DNA of 29,832 bases from CAYVBJ01 sp964415185 (GTDB lineage: Bacteria; Bacteroidota; Rhodothermia; Balneolales; Balneolaceae), in NCBI GenBank assembly GCA_964415185.1, contig CAYPZI010000025.1:1-29832 (forward strand), read 5' to 3'. Positions within the stretch are counted from its first letter, which is position 1. Every line of letters begins with the position of its first letter. The notes under the pieces are model-generated. The model was not told where the DNA came from. It worked only from the letters and a program-made list of their open reading frames with translations, and ran no database searches. This document shows, one piece after another, positions 1 to 8,514 of this stretch. The position numbers and the translations under genes were made by a program.

Positions 1-84
1 CCTCTTTCACATGGCCCATTGATGATCAACGGCTTCCTTGCCACTCTCATTTCTCAAAAAACAATGATGTATGTGTATAGTGGA

Positions 85-2862
85 TTATTTACCCATATAC
101 AAAACCCCTTCGGTAATCCATTTTGCCGGCGGTTCACCTTTCAGGTAATGATCAAAATACTCTTTCATTTTGATTGCATAATCAAGCTTGTTCGGGTATT
201 TCTGCAAATGATGCGGTTCGCCTTCATAGTGCAAAAAAACGGAGTCTTTCCCGAGGCGGCGCATGGCGAGATAGAGTTCGATACCCTGGTACCACGGTAC
301 GGCTCCGTCTTCGTCACCGAATTGAATAAGCAGCGGTGTATGGATTCGGTCGGCAAAAAATACGGGCGAGTTTTCAATATAGGGCTGAAGATTTTCCCAC
401 ATGCTCACGCCAAGCCGGCTCTGGCTTTTTTCATATTGAAATTGTCTTGCAAGCCCCGAGCCCCAGCGAATGCCGCTGTACGCGCTGGTCATATTGCTGA
501 CAGGTGCACCGGCAACAGCAGCCGAGAAGATATCGGTTTGAGTTACGACAAATGCCGTCTGGTATCCACTCCATGAATGTCCGTGCAGGCCAATGCCTCC
601 AGGATCGGCAACCCCCATCTCAATCAGCTTTTGCACACCCGGAACCAGGTTTTTCGTGGCCGAATAACCGGGCGTACCTGTATCAAACCAGATATCGGGA
701 AGAAACACGGCATAACCGTCACTTGTGTATTGAGCGAATACCGGACGATGATTCGTCCTGGGATGATTAAACTCGTGAAGACGCTGTGAAAACCTTGCAT
801 AGTAGTAAACCAACACAGGATATCGTTTATCCGGGTTGTAATCACCGGGATACATCAGGACTCCCTGAACTTTTTTCCCGTCAGCGTTCAGCCACTCCAC
901 CAGCTCGGCATGTCCCCAGTCCCAGCGTTCATTCGAATCCTCGTAAAGGTTTGTCAATTTCCTCGTATTCCGGAACGTTTCATTTTCTGCAAGATAAAGG
1001 TTTGGAAATTCATTAAACTTTTCTTCCGTATAAAGTATTTGATCCGACTCTTTAGCTTTTTGGAGAATATTGTATCGTTTCTCTTCTTCCTTCAATCGCG
1101 TAACACCACTTCTGTTTGCCCTGGCTTCATACATTCCATAGTTCTTTTTCAGATCATGATACATGGTCAGGAGCAGGCGCTGGTTATTTTTTAAAAACGG
1201 CTCATCCTGATCCAAATCATATATCCGGAAGATCCTGTTTTCATTACGGCCTGTTCCGCCCGTTACATTTAGAACATCACCATCGTCCGTATTAAAATTC
1301 CATATATCGTATTTGTCATAAATTAAAACCGCTTTGTCATCTTCGGTCCAGCCTGCGATTCCATAGCTTCCGGCTGCTTGTGGACGATCATTATCCTCGT
1401 CATAAAATGGTATGTCAATGCCCGAGGTTAGATTCATCTCATCTCCTGTGGAGGTATTTTTTAGGAGCCAGTCCTTTCCGTCAAACCATGCCACAAATTT
1501 ACCGCCGGGAGAAAGGGTTGTATTAAAGCCCTGTTTCTCCAGTAATAATTCTCTTTCTCCGGTCTCTGAATCTACCAGGTAATAATCGTTGTACCAGCCA
1601 TCCCACGTCATCAGTTTCCGGTAGGGCAACTGCGAAGAACCCAGAAGATATTTTGAGTTTTTTGTGATCCGGATATCAGGCATATCCTTGTCAGAAAGTT
1701 GCACAGATTCTTTACGTCCGATATGGAAAACAGACATATATAATCTGTTTTTAATTGAATTCCATTGTTGTTTTTCGTGTGTTTTGATGAGTGGGTCATC
1801 CCAATGCCAGACCATCGATTCCACATTATTTAAAATGCGTTCCGTATCATACAGGTTTTCAGATGTCAAACTGTCTTTTTCCGCCTGCTTTTCACTCAAC
1901 TCAACCATTTTTTGATCCATGAGGCCATAATACAATTTTGACCCGTTATGCGACCAGGTTAACCGGTTATGGCTTCTTAGCCTGTAGCCTTCAGGCGCCT
2001 CATCCGGCGAAACCAGTATGGCCATTTCATTATCTTCAGCTTGCCATATCTTAATTTCCGCATCTGCGGGTAGGTATTTGTTTGCCGTATCAAGCTGGCT
2101 TTCCGTAAAGGCAATTCTCTCTCTTTTATAATCCCAGGTAAGATTATTGAAAAAAGAATGTTGTGCTCCCCGGATTTTTCGTGGCTGCAGCGAATCTGCG
2201 TCAAGAGATGAATAAAAAAGACCATTTTCGTTACCTGATGTATCGACAACCGAAAATGCCACATGAGACGAAGTACTGTCGGCAGATAATTCATGCACAA
2301 AATTGAGCTTTGTTTGGCTGCCGGAAAAAAGGTGTAAAACCTTTACAGGATTGCCTGTTTTGGAATTCTTGGGCTTTGCATCATTTACCTCTTTCGGTTT
2401 GGTATGGGTGACAATCAGCCACTGGCCGTCGTTTGAAAATTCTGCTTTTTCAACATTTTCAAAATCTTGTCGGGTGCCGTCTGATAATGCAATTATGGCA
2501 AGTGACTGTTCAGGTTTCGTTTTCCCGGCATTTTCCGACTCGATGAAAGGAGGCTTAACAAATAATGCAACATGAGTAGTTTCAGAATTAAAAAAAGGCC
2601 TTTCCCCTCTTTCAATTTGGTATTCCCTATCATACCCGGTTGCCATCACAACCGCTTCGCCATCACCTCTTTCGGGCCAGACACCGTAGGCAACCCATTT
2701 TCCATCCGGGGATATTGCCGGACGTGTGATTTCACTGAACTTCATTACATCTTCAAATGTGAGTTGCTGGGCATTTGCAACATGCCATGAAAGAGATAGC
2801 AGGAAAACGAATATTGCAATGGAGAGGTGCAAGTTTTGTACTTTATTCATGTTGAAAACCAT
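85..2862 (-). CDS. Secreted S9 family (prolyl oligopeptidase-type) serine peptidase
   Basis: The 925-residue product starts with a signal peptide (hydrophobic stretch about residues 13-26, likely cleavage after ANA at residue 31), so it should act in the periplasm or outside the cell. A long N-terminal part rich in beta-propeller-like repeats (roughly residues 40-620; WVAYG, QWLIV, KFVAW segments) is followed by an alpha/beta-hydrolase domain. The catalytic triad is visible: Ser763 in GHSWSGYQ, Asp852 in GDEDGAVP and His884 or 885 in EGEPHH. The nucleophile elbow has Ser where many S9 enzymes have Gly (GxSWGG). S9 enzymes cleave short peptides, often after proline or with dipeptidyl-peptidase specificity; the substrate here is unknown. 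The start at 2862 has an AGG eight bases upstream; a second ATG at 2850 has no such site. The gene is divergent from the DinB-family gene. Confidence 0.93.
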   Translation of the reverse strand: MVFNMNKVQNLHLSIAIFVFLLSLSWHVANAQQLTFEDVMKFSEITRPAISPDGKWVAYGVWPERGDGEAVVMATGYDREYQIERGERPFFNSETTHVALFVKPPFIESENAGKTKPEQSLAIIALSDGTRQDFENVEKAEFSNDGQWLIVTHTKPKEVNDAKPKNSKTGNPVKVLHLFSGSQTKLNFVHELSADSTSSHVAFSVVDTSGNENGLFYSSLDADSLQPRKIRGAQHSFFNNLTWDYKRERIAFTESQLDTANKYLPADAEIKIWQAEDNEMAILVSPDEAPEGYRLRSHNRLTWSHNGSKLYYGLMDQKMVELSEKQAEKDSLTSENLYDTERILNNVESMVWHWDDPLIKTHEKQQWNSIKNRLYMSVFHIGRKESVQLSDKDMPDIRITKNSKYLLGSSQLPYRKLMTWDGWYNDYYLVDSETGERELLLEKQGFNTTLSPGGKFVAWFDGKDWLLKNTSTGDEMNLTSGIDIPFYDEDNDRPQAAGSYGIAGWTEDDKAVLIYDKYDIWNFNTDDGDVLNVTGGTGRNENRIFRIYDLDQDEPFLKNNQRLLLTMYHDLKKNYGMYEARANRSGVTRLKEEEKRYNILQKAKESDQILYTEEKFNEFPNLYLAENETFRNTRKLTNLYEDSNERWDWGHAELVEWLNADGKKVQGVLMYPGDYNPDKRYPVLVYYYARFSQRLHEFNHPRTNHRPVFAQYTSDGYAVFLPDIWFDTGTPGYSATKNLVPGVQKLIEMGVADPGGIGLHGHSWSGYQTAFVVTQTDIFSAAVAGAPVSNMTSAYSGIRWGSGLARQFQYEKSQSRLGVSMWENLQPYIENSPVFFADRIHTPLLIQFGDEDGAVPWYQGIELYLAMRRLGKDSVFLHYEGEPHHLQKYPNKLDYAIKMKEYFDHYLKGEPPAKWITEGVLYMGK

Positions 2863-2911
2863 TATTTTTACCTGATTCTGTTTATAACTTTTCAGAGTTT
2901 AAAAAAATATC

Positions 2912-3475
2912 GTGAATAATTATAACTACACTTACAAACTGCTCAGGGCAGAGATAAACAATTCTATATCTACGATGGAATCATATCACAATATTCCATC
3001 GGATACCTTTCGGCTGAAGCTGAACCATAGCACATGGAATTGTGCGGAGGTATGCCAGCACCTGGTTCAGTTTAACCGGGTTTACATCAAACAGATGCAG
3101 GAGGCCGTTCAGAAAAAAAGCAAGAGTGATACCGGTGAAGAGCCTTTTCAGCCCCGTTCGGTTTTTCGGTTATTTACCAATTGGCTTGAACCGCCCTACA
3201 AAATGAAAATCAAGACTATCTCTCCTTTGTACCCCGGAAAGAGCAATACAACACCGGAAAATGTTGTTGATATATTGATCAAAACAAATAAACAGCTTCT
3301 GGTTTTGATTGATCACGCCGAAGACGGCCAATGGGATCTAACTGATATTAGAGGATCAAATCCATTGCTGAAATTTATCCCGATGACCCTGGTTGAAATG
3401 CTTGCTTTTCTTCTTGCGCACCAGCGCCGCCATTTTTGGCAAATTGAACAGTTTCTTGATAAATTCGGATATTAA
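2912..3475 (+). CDS. DinB-family (DinB_2 superfamily) putative metal-binding protein
   Basis: A 187-residue helical protein with the DinB/YfiT four-helix pattern. A probable metal-binding histidine triad is visible: His50 in CAEVCQHLVQF and His170/His174 in HQRRHFWQ near the C-terminus. Family members are metal-dependent enzymes, including thiol transferases, but most Bacteroidota paralogues have no known substrate, so no reaction is assigned. The start is a GTG at 2912 with only a weak purine stretch upstream; the first in-frame ATG (residue 22) would remove the first helix. The gene is divergent from the S9 peptidase and lies 32 bases before the oxidoreductase gene, so the two may be co-transcribed. 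Confidence 0.8.
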   Translation: MNNYNYTYKLLRAEINNSISTMESYHNIPSDTFRLKLNHSTWNCAEVCQHLVQFNRVYIKQMQEAVQKKSKSDTGEEPFQPRSVFRLFTNWLEPPYKMKIKTISPLYPGKSNTTPENVVDILIKTNKQLLVLIDHAEDGQWDLTDIRGSNPLLKFIPMTLVEMLAFLLAHQRRHFWQIEQFLDKFGY

Positions 3476-3507
3476 TTTCCCATAATAAATTTACATACAA
3501 CAATCTA

Positions 3508-4761
3508 ATGAGCGAGGACATAAAGGGATTAAAAATCGGTTTTATCGGATCCGGTTTTATTGCAAAATTTATACTGAAAGCAATGATGCAGGTACGCAAC
3601 TGTGAACTGACTGCTTTACTAAATCGCAGCGGTGCTGAATCACTTTCTGAATTTTCACGTGAAAATAATTTAGGCAATCCGAAGATTTTTGAATCAGTGA
3701 GTGACCTCTGCAATCACTGTGATGCAGTTGCTATTCTGTCTCCCAACTACACGAGGGTTGAAATTATGCAACAGATAGCTGAAGCTGAGCAAGCCGGGGC
3801 TCGATTGAAAGGGGTTATCTGCGAAAAACCACTTGGCAGAAACATTGCTGAAGCAGCCAAATTGGTAAATCTTGCACAGGAAGCCGGTTTAAACACTGCC
3901 TATTTTGAAAACCAGCTTCACATGAATGCGGTAAACAACGGCCTTGAACAGCTTCGTTTACAGCGTTTCACCATGGGTGAGCCGCTGCTGGCACGCAGCA
4001 CCGAAGAACATGCGGGTCCGCATAAAAGCTGGTTTTGGGATCCTGAACTTCAGGGTGGAGGCGTTCTCTCCGATATGGGATGTCACAGTATTGCAGTAGG
4101 CAGGCATCTCCTCACACCCCATGGAAAAGACCCGTTGTTTTTAAATCCTGTGTCGGTTCAGGCCGATACTTCCCTGTTAAAATGGGGCCAGCCTGAATAC
4201 CGTAACATTCTGAAACAAAAATTCGGAGTCGATTACGGCAAAAAACCTGCTGAAGATTTTGCAACGGGAATCATCACCTATAAAAATCCCGAGAGCGGCC
4301 AACTGGTAAAATCCCAATTTACCGACTCATGGATGTACGACAAACAGGGGCTCCGGCTTACAATGGAAGCACTCGGCCCCGGTTATGCCATGGAGGTAAA
4401 TACCCTGATATCACCACTCGAAATTTTTATCGGTGATGAAGCCGCCGAAGCAGCTGCCGACGCTGAAACCGCACTTGAAAAATCTACTGCATCACGTGGG
4501 CTTCTCGCCGTGCAGCCCGATGAAGCCGGACTTTACGGCTATTCAACCGAGCTGCAGGATGCCGTTCAAAACTTTATGAACGGCAGGGATGGCTTTCTGA
4601 ACTGGGAATACGGCCTTGAAACCATCCGACTTGTCCAGGCTGCTTATATGGCCGCCGAAAAAGGAATCACCATCGACCTTACGGATGAGAAAATACTGAA
4701 AGAGCTTGAGGGATATCGTTCGTTAATATCGCAGGGACGAGGGGCTGAGGTTTTGTTTTGA
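3508..4761 (+). CDS. Gfo/Idh/MocA family NAD(P)-dependent oxidoreductase
   Basis: A 417-residue protein with an N-terminal Rossmann fold (KIGFIGSGFIAK, GxGxxA at residues 14-19), the family EKP motif (CEKPLGR, Lys107) and a catalytic-type Asp189/His193 pair in LSDMGCHSIAVGRH. These enzymes oxidise or reduce sugars, inositols and related polyols using NAD(P), with the EKP lysine and the later His/Asp taking part in catalysis. It lacks a Tat or Sec signal, so it should be cytoplasmic, unlike many Bacteroidota relatives. The C-terminal half carries an alanine/glutamate-rich segment near residues 311-326. No neighbouring sugar transporter or kinase identifies the substrate. A perfect 33-base palindrome follows the stop codon almost directly. 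Confidence 0.9.
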   Translation: MSEDIKGLKIGFIGSGFIAKFILKAMMQVRNCELTALLNRSGAESLSEFSRENNLGNPKIFESVSDLCNHCDAVAILSPNYTRVEIMQQIAEAEQAGARLKGVICEKPLGRNIAEAAKLVNLAQEAGLNTAYFENQLHMNAVNNGLEQLRLQRFTMGEPLLARSTEEHAGPHKSWFWDPELQGGGVLSDMGCHSIAVGRHLLTPHGKDPLFLNPVSVQADTSLLKWGQPEYRNILKQKFGVDYGKKPAEDFATGIITYKNPESGQLVKSQFTDSWMYDKQGLRLTMEALGPGYAMEVNTLISPLEIFIGDEAAEAAADAETALEKSTASRGLLAVQPDEAGLYGYSTELQDAVQNFMNGRDGFLNWEYGLETIRLVQAAYMAAEKGITIDLTDEKILKELEGYRSLISQGRGAEVLF

Positions 4762-4766
4762 CCAAT

Positions 4767-4799
4767 AGACCTCCAAGGGTTTGAAACCCTTGGAGGTCT
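4767..4799. repeat. Perfect palindrome, 16-bp arms with 1-nt loop
   Basis: The left arm AGACCTCCAAGGGTTT (4767-4782) is followed by a single G and then its exact reverse complement (4784-4799). It begins five bases after the oxidoreductase stop. There is no T-run on either side, so it is not a classic intrinsic terminator, although the hairpin may stop transcription or protect the mRNA 3' end. In form it resembles the short palindromes dispersed between genes in many Bacteroidota genomes; dispersal cannot be tested within this window, where I saw only one copy. Confidence 0.85.
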
Positions 4800-4861
4800 C
4801 GGATTTTACCGAACTAACCGGCATCCAAAACCGTTTATTAGATCCAACTAAAAGTAGATTT

Positions 4862-5632
4862 ATGAAAAAAATTTTACTCCTTTTGCTATTATCCGGTTTA
4901 ATAGCGTACACCGTTTCCGCCCAGGAACGAATCTCAAATGAAGATGAGGCCCGTGAAATATTTGAGGAAGTGGATGAACGGCGTAAGAGCATCTCAACAG
5001 AAACAGCCAGAATGGAAATGGTGATCACAGACAGCCGCGGCCGTACCCGGACCCGTACCATGCAAACATGGACACAAAATGAGGGCGAAGACACAAGAAG
5101 TCTGACCGTATTTACGGATCCCGGCAATGTCAGGGGCACAGCTTTTTTGTCTGTTCGGGAAGGTGGCAATGAGTTGCAAAAACTCTACTTACCTTCTGTG
5201 GGCCGAATTCAAACAATCTCGTCGTCCGAAAGAAGCGACAGCTTTATGGGCAGTGATTTTACTTACGAAGACCTTGGCGACCAGGACCCGGATGACTTTG
5301 AATTCAAATGGCTTGAAATAGGCGACTCCCTCTACACAGTAAGAGCAGCCAAACCGGGCAGTGACCAATATTCATCCGTCGAATTTGAAATTGACATGGA
5401 AAAGTACGCTCTTAAAACCGTGCGCTATTACGACTCCGAAAACAATCTCATAAAAAGGCTCGAAGCCGAAAAATTTGAAAATGTCACGGATTCACTCTGG
5501 TCGCCCGGAAAAATGACCATGTACGATCTTCGTGAAGACCGCAACACCTCCATTCAGTGGATTGAAAGAAGCATTAACGAACCGGTAGAATCCTGGAAGT
5601 TCACTGAACGCGGATTGCGGCGGGGTATCTGA
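4862..5632 (+). CDS. Periplasmic outer-membrane lipoprotein-sorting (LolA-like) protein
   Basis: A 256-residue protein with a signal peptide (Lys-Lys, then a Leu run, cleavage after VSA at residue 20). The body matches the LolA-like family named outer membrane lipoprotein-sorting protein: LTVFTDPGNVRGTAFLS, LYLPSVGRIQTISSSER and FMGSDFTYEDLG are characteristic blocks. Relatives sit next to RND-type MMPL exporters or lipoprotein-sorting systems and are thought to bind hydrophobic ligands in a half-barrel cavity; no RND gene is adjacent here. The frame stays open upstream to 4781, but that extension lies in the palindrome and would bury the signal peptide, so the ATG at 4862 is chosen. It is convergent with the stress-protein gene, only 12 bases apart. 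Confidence 0.85.
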   Translation: MKKILLLLLLSGLIAYTVSAQERISNEDEAREIFEEVDERRKSISTETARMEMVITDSRGRTRTRTMQTWTQNEGEDTRSLTVFTDPGNVRGTAFLSVREGGNELQKLYLPSVGRIQTISSSERSDSFMGSDFTYEDLGDQDPDDFEFKWLEIGDSLYTVRAAKPGSDQYSSVEFEIDMEKYALKTVRYYDSENNLIKRLEAEKFENVTDSLWSPGKMTMYDLREDRNTSIQWIERSINEPVESWKFTERGLRRGI

Positions 5633-5644
5633 AACCTGTTAATT

Positions 5645-6634
5645 TCAGCTTTCAAATTCATCTTTATCCGGGCGGACCGTTATCACCGGTTTTGAAACAT
5701 ATTGGGCAACTTTCTCTGCCGTTGAGCCAAGAATCAGATGAGCAAAACCGCTATGTCCATGTGTTGCCATTACAACCACGTCCGAATTTTCTTCGGAATA
5801 GTTTTCAATTTCGTGATGAGCCGAAACCCCTTTAATGATTTTGGTTTTAAGCTGAACCTCACGGCTATTTCCGTTATCGGCTATGGCAACCTCATCCTCA
5901 AATGTTACGCCTGTCCGCTGGATTGAAACATTATCCATATTTTTTGAAGCTAAAAGTTCTTTCAACCTTTCTATCACAACTTCATAGATTGAAACTTCCT
6001 CACCTTTTTGAGGAGACCTGGGAATATCCTCCGAAACACTGCCATACAGCTCTATCACATGCAGCAGTGTAAGATCTGCACCATAGGTATCGGCGATTGC
6101 GAGCGCCAGCGGAAAAGCAGACAGCGAGAGTTTGGATGAATCGGTAGGAACCAGTATATGTTTGATCTCTTCTTTTTCAAGGCTGTGATCAACCGAAAAA
6201 ACAGGAATTTTAGAGTTGCGGATAACTTTCTCAGTGGTACTGCCCCTCAGCAAAGAGGTTTCGTGGTGGCCTTTCGCACCCATGATGATCAGGTCATAAC
6301 CCTTCTTTTTGGAATGCTCAACGATTCTTTCGGAAACCTTTCGGTCAATAATGACAAATTTTTCACCCTTGTTTTCATCACGGATATAATCATCCATGTC
6401 TGAAGCAATCTTGTGTTCCTTTTCTTTCACTATTTGCGGATAGACATCCTTATTCATATCAAGAGGAACACCCAGCTTCTTAATACTCTCTTGCAGATAC
6501 TTTAAAGTCGGTATCACATGGATAAAATCGATTTTGCTGCCGAAAGTATCGGCAACTTTTTGTGCTACCGTATATGCGGTTTCAGATCCTTTTGAAAAGT
6601 CTGTAGGCACTAAAATTTTTTTTATCTCAATCAT
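5645..6634 (-). CDS. Tandem-domain universal stress protein (UspA family)
   Basis: A 329-residue protein made of two UspA domains, each starting with ILVPTD (near residues 7 and 160). Domain 2 ends with ATHG, nine residues, then GST, which fits the ATP-binding loop G-2x-G-9x-G(S/T) except that the first Gly is Ala. Domain 1 has GAKG, eight residues, then GST, one residue short of the consensus. UspA proteins bind ATP or AMP and support survival under starvation and redox stress; targets are unknown. An in-frame TTG at 6643 would add three residues, but the ATG at 6634 has G-rich sequence (GGGTTGGG) at a suitable distance and is preferred. It is a cytoplasmic, probably monocistronic gene; no clear terminator is seen in the short convergent gap. 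Confidence 0.9.
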   Translation of the reverse strand: MIEIKKILVPTDFSKGSETAYTVAQKVADTFGSKIDFIHVIPTLKYLQESIKKLGVPLDMNKDVYPQIVKEKEHKIASDMDDYIRDENKGEKFVIIDRKVSERIVEHSKKKGYDLIIMGAKGHHETSLLRGSTTEKVIRNSKIPVFSVDHSLEKEEIKHILVPTDSSKLSLSAFPLALAIADTYGADLTLLHVIELYGSVSEDIPRSPQKGEEVSIYEVVIERLKELLASKNMDNVSIQRTGVTFEDEVAIADNGNSREVQLKTKIIKGVSAHHEIENYSEENSDVVVMATHGHSGFAHLILGSTAEKVAQYVSKPVITVRPDKDEFES

Positions 6635-6808
6635 ATTTCCCAACCCTTTTTTCTATTATTCTTTAATAAATATCACCGGAAAAACTTCTTTCCCGGACTC
6701 TAAAATCCGAATCTTTATGTGTAAACCTGTCGAATGCATAGACTCGATAATTATCACAGGTTAACTTACCGTATAATACAAATCATTTATGAAATTTTGA
6801 TGTTCGGC

Positions 6809-7315
6809 TCAGTTTTGCACCAGGCTGTCCGCTTCGATATTGCCGGGTTTTTGAAATTTTGTGAGATACAAATACCTTTGTTTTACAGGTTCGCCATTCA
6901 ACATGGCCGGCTGCCATTGGTCCATTGAAGAGACAATTTTAAGAAACATCTTTGTAATATCTTCATGCGGGCTCATCAATGCTTCCGGATCGGAAACAGT
7001 GCCGTCAGTATCAATCACGTAAGAAATCAAAACCCTGCCTTCAACACCGTCTCTGTAGAGTCGAATGGGATATTGTGTATTCATAATAAAATGCCTTCTA
7101 AGCCCGGTTTTACCGCCCGGATATTTTGCCATAACATCCGGCCGGGGAAATTCTTCTGAATACAAATCTTCCTGCATCGGCACTTCTTCATAGGGTTGTT
7201 GGTTTCCCGACGGCCCTGAGGATGCACATGCCTGAATAAGCAATATCAATAAGAGGTGGGCAAAAATTGACCTGATTCTGTTCTTCACTATAAAATCTAT
7301 TTTGTTATTATTCAC
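6809..7315 (-). CDS. Lipoprotein with TonB C-terminal domain
   Basis: A 168-residue protein with an N-terminal membrane segment ending in a lipobox (LIQAC, Cys30), then a short low-complexity linker and a TonB C-terminal-type domain (from about residue 65: YPGG, then VEGRVLISYVIDTDGTVSD and QWQPAMLNGEPVKQRY). True TonB proteins are anchored in the inner membrane by an uncleaved helix and carry energy to outer-membrane receptors. Here the anchor seems to be a lipid, so it may be a periplasm-facing lipoprotein with a TonB-like fold and not an energy transducer. The start lies seven bases after the stop of the DUF368 gene, pointing to co-transcription in the order recQ, DUF368, this gene. Confidence 0.8.
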   Translation of the reverse strand: MNNNKIDFIVKNRIRSIFAHLLLILLIQACASSGPSGNQQPYEEVPMQEDLYSEEFPRPDVMAKYPGGKTGLRRHFIMNTQYPIRLYRDGVEGRVLISYVIDTDGTVSDPEALMSPHEDITKMFLKIVSSMDQWQPAMLNGEPVKQRYLYLTKFQKPGNIEADSLVQN

Positions 7316-7322
7316 TCTTAAT

Positions 7323-8477
7323 TTAACCCGATTTTCTTAAAACTGAAATCAATCCTATCATTAATAGCCCGGCCACCATTCCTCCTGCACCTTCCGCTAC
7401 ATCAGGATCGTTATCAGCAGCAGATTCACCCGCCGGGAAATATGGTTCGGAGTGAACCATTTTCCTCGATATTTCTTCAACTTCAACCCTTTTGAATTCA
7501 TCAAAAGCAGCATCCGGAGTGAGAACCTTTCCGAGTCGTTTGTAGGTGGGACGATTTTTGTCAGGCGGATTTTCCATCAACTCTTGTACTACAGGGTTTG
7601 TCACCGGATACACCTCCGTTGATTTTACGACTTCCCGGTATTCCCTTTCCTGCCAGGGCCAGATTACATATAATGATCCGATCAGGAAACCGATAAGTAC
7701 CATCAGGGTGGTCGTATGGAAGTTCTTTAAAAGCCAGGAAAGTACTCTTGAAAACAAAACCAGTCCGGTTACGGCACCAAGAACAAAGGGGATCAGGTTG
7801 ATGGCCGCTTCTGCCGTAGCAACACCGCCCAGGCGGCCCAGTTCACCCAGGATGTAATCGTACTTCTGAAAAATTAACAGGATGTAAGCTCCCGAAATAC
7901 CCGGCAAAATCATAGCGCAGATGGCTACAGAGCCGCTTAAAAAAACATACCAGGATGTCTCGGGAGTATTTGCCGGGACAAGCGTCACAACCCAGAAACC
8001 CAGCAAAGCGCCCAACAGAAGTGCCAGCAAATTGCCCGGCTTCGCTACTCCGGATTCAATTTCCCTGAGCAATAAAACCACTGATCCTGCAATCAGCCCG
8101 AAAAAGAGACCGTAAATCAATTCCGGGTGTGTAAACATATAAACCTGCAGCGGTACAACCCTCGTAAAAAAAATAATAGCGCATGCAATTCCCGAAAACA
8201 GGATCATCAAAAACTTCCAGTGTACATGGCGGAAAAGATCCGGAATCCGAAACCGCAAGGCGTTGGACAGGGCTTTACCGTCAAAACTCCGGATTGCATT
8301 AATCAGCCTGTCATAGATTCCGGTGATCAAAGCCATCGTTCCGCCACTCACCCCTGGGATAATATCGGCTGAACCCATCAGGAAACCCTTTGCAATTAGC
8401 CAGGGTGTCTCTTTAAACGATGTTTGGTCTCTGTCTGCAGACGAAGATTCGGTTGAAATTTTAGAATTATGACTCAA
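7323..8477 (-). CDS. DUF368 (PopT-type) undecaprenyl-phosphate translocase
   Basis: A 384-residue multi-pass membrane protein with the DUF368 signatures: GSADIIPGVSGGTMALITG near residues 35-53 and the inverted-repeat counterpart ILPGISGAYILLIFQKYDYI near residues 190-209. DUF368 proteins (PopT) have been shown in other bacteria to return undecaprenyl phosphate, the lipid carrier for cell-wall and polysaccharide units, across the inner membrane. About eight hydrophobic segments are visible. A charged soluble stretch of about 80 residues (roughly 275-355) separates the last two membrane segments and is larger than I would expect for the family. The gene is 37 bases downstream of recQ and 7 bases upstream of the TonB-domain lipoprotein gene. 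Confidence 0.88.
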   Translation of the reverse strand: MSHNSKISTESSSADRDQTSFKETPWLIAKGFLMGSADIIPGVSGGTMALITGIYDRLINAIRSFDGKALSNALRFRIPDLFRHVHWKFLMILFSGIACAIIFFTRVVPLQVYMFTHPELIYGLFFGLIAGSVVLLLREIESGVAKPGNLLALLLGALLGFWVVTLVPANTPETSWYVFLSGSVAICAMILPGISGAYILLIFQKYDYILGELGRLGGVATAEAAINLIPFVLGAVTGLVLFSRVLSWLLKNFHTTTLMVLIGFLIGSLYVIWPWQEREYREVVKSTEVYPVTNPVVQELMENPPDKNRPTYKRLGKVLTPDAAFDEFKRVEVEEISRKMVHSEPYFPAGESAADNDPDVAEGAGGMVAGLLMIGLISVLRKSG

Positions 8478-8514
8478 ATTAAATTCCGGCTTTTCAGTTT
8501 TTTGTTTTGAGTTT

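Noticed and set aside
1..84. Possible feature at the left edge
   Set aside because: No coding frame with family motifs and no clear terminator hairpin after the S9 peptidase stop.
4781..4861. Upstream extension of the LolA-like gene
   Set aside because: It is translated palindrome sequence and would hide a clear signal peptide starting at 4862.
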